Both the position numbers and the translations under genes were made by a program. 64,000 bases of DNA, taken from NCBI RefSeq assembly GCF_000814675.1, contig NZ_JWIG01000011.1, positions 154,360 through 218,359 of the forward strand. Reading direction: 5' to 3'. The notes under the pieces are model-generated. The model was not told the DNA's origin. It did no database searches and saw only the letters and a program-made list of their open reading frames with translations. This DNA comes from Pseudoalteromonas distincta (lineage in GTDB: Bacteria > Pseudomonadota > Gammaproteobacteria > Enterobacterales > Alteromonadaceae). Of this stretch, positions 63,688 through 64,000 are shown piece after piece (within the stretch, counting starts at the first letter, position 1; each line of letters starts with the position of its first letter).

Positions 63688-64000
63688 TTAGCTTAGAACG
63701 TGCTTGCAAGCTGCTTGGTATAACGAGACAAGCGATATATCAACGAGAGAGCAGAGCTAAATTGCGTGCGATTGAACTCGCACCAGTTAAAGCGATGGTA
63801 TTGGAAATACGGCGTTTTATGCCGCGTTTAGGCGGAAGAAAATTATACTTTCTACTTAAACCCAAATTCATAGAGCAAGGCATAAGTTTAGGTCGAGACG
63901 CTTTCTTTAGTTACCTGAAAAATGAACATTTATTGGTTAAGCCTAAGCGTAGTTATACAAAAACTACGTTTAGTAAACATTGGATGAAAAAGCATCCTAA
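63681..64000 (+). CDS. IS3-family transposase OrfB (5' part), made by -1 frameshift
   Basis: In the -1 frame relative to orfA the reading is KIVSLERACKLLGITRQAI, then PRLGGRKLYFLLKPKF, the HTH_21-like start of IS3 OrfB before the DDE catalytic core. It has no start codon of its own before the motif and is truncated by the window edge. Translation as an OrfAB fusion through the A6 run (63679-63684) next to the orfA stop is therefore expected. Confidence 0.88.

Larger units (their letters stand above)
63249..64000 (+). mobile_element. IS3-family insertion sequence (left part; right end outside window)
   Basis: A TG-starting end (TGTCTCGTCCTGAAATGTGT at 63249-63268) precedes orfA and an orfB in the -1 frame, the organisation of IS3-family elements. 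An inner dyad AAATGTGT/ACACATTT at 63261-63278 lies over the promoter region. The right inverted repeat and target duplication cannot be seen. Confidence 0.88.

Overview
The window looks like chromosomal DNA of a marine gammaproteobacterium of the order Alteromonadales, most likely Pseudoalteromonas. The evidence is AT-rich DNA, protein sequences close to Shewanella/Vibrio/Pseudoalteromonas families, a very large NAD-dependent glutamate dehydrogenase, a DUF2835-pepN pair, and several gene blocks whose order matches Escherichia coli. No prophage, CRISPR array, rRNA or replication origin was seen. The species assignment is inference.

Region by region. 0-6.6 kb (minus strand): envelope operon with a partial RluA-type pseudouridine synthase, kdsB, a YcaR/Trm112-like protein, lpxK, msbA (lipid A and Kdo supply plus lipid A flipping), then comEC. 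A DUF2062 membrane gene diverges from comEC with overlapping 5' ends. 6.7-14.6 kb (minus): a DUF3466 secreted protein, uup, a glutaredoxin-like protein, rlmL, zapC and pyrD, the same neighbourhood as E. coli pyrD-zapC-rlmL-uup. 14.6-19.5 kb: the 1613-residue glutamate dehydrogenase. 19.7-26.6 kb (minus): an uncharacterised four-gene set of DUF1302 outer-membrane-type protein, DUF1329 LolA/LolB-like protein, YCF48/BNR-repeat protein and RND/MMPL permease, which together resemble an envelope-spanning lipid or hydrophobe transport system. 26.9-34.8 kb: DUF2835-pepN, an NhaC antiporter, prc, proQ, a small conserved protein and msrC. 35-37.5 kb: small membrane proteins, a CPBP membrane protease and a membrane-bound LytTR regulator.

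Gene direction switches near 38 kb. Two identical tRNA-Ser(UGA) genes lie on the minus strand. The plus strand then carries yccA, tusD, tusC, tusB, tusE, rluE, nudJ, mnmA, hflD, purB and roxA. This puts the sulfur relay TusDCB-TusE and its thiolase MnmA within about 4 kb, whereas in E. coli tusDCB and tusE are at separate loci. From 46 to 63 kb is a more variable region: a GNAT protein, a DUF4826 protein, an M28 peptidase, a spermidine-synthase-fold protein, a GFA protein, a lipoprotein, an exporter-type ABC transporter, a MAPEG protein, a TPR-GGDEF diguanylate cyclase, an EEP-family phosphatase/nuclease that lacks an ordinary start codon, a U32 peptidase, a GST and avtA. The right edge enters an IS3-family insertion sequence that appears to interrupt an older gene.

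Non-coding structure includes about ten terminator-like hairpins, one strong stringent-type tRNA promoter, an extended -10 promoter before mnmA, and three MITE-like elements bounded by ATACCAAT-type inverted ends. Two of those are clear homologues in opposite orientation that differ by a 48-bp internal block.
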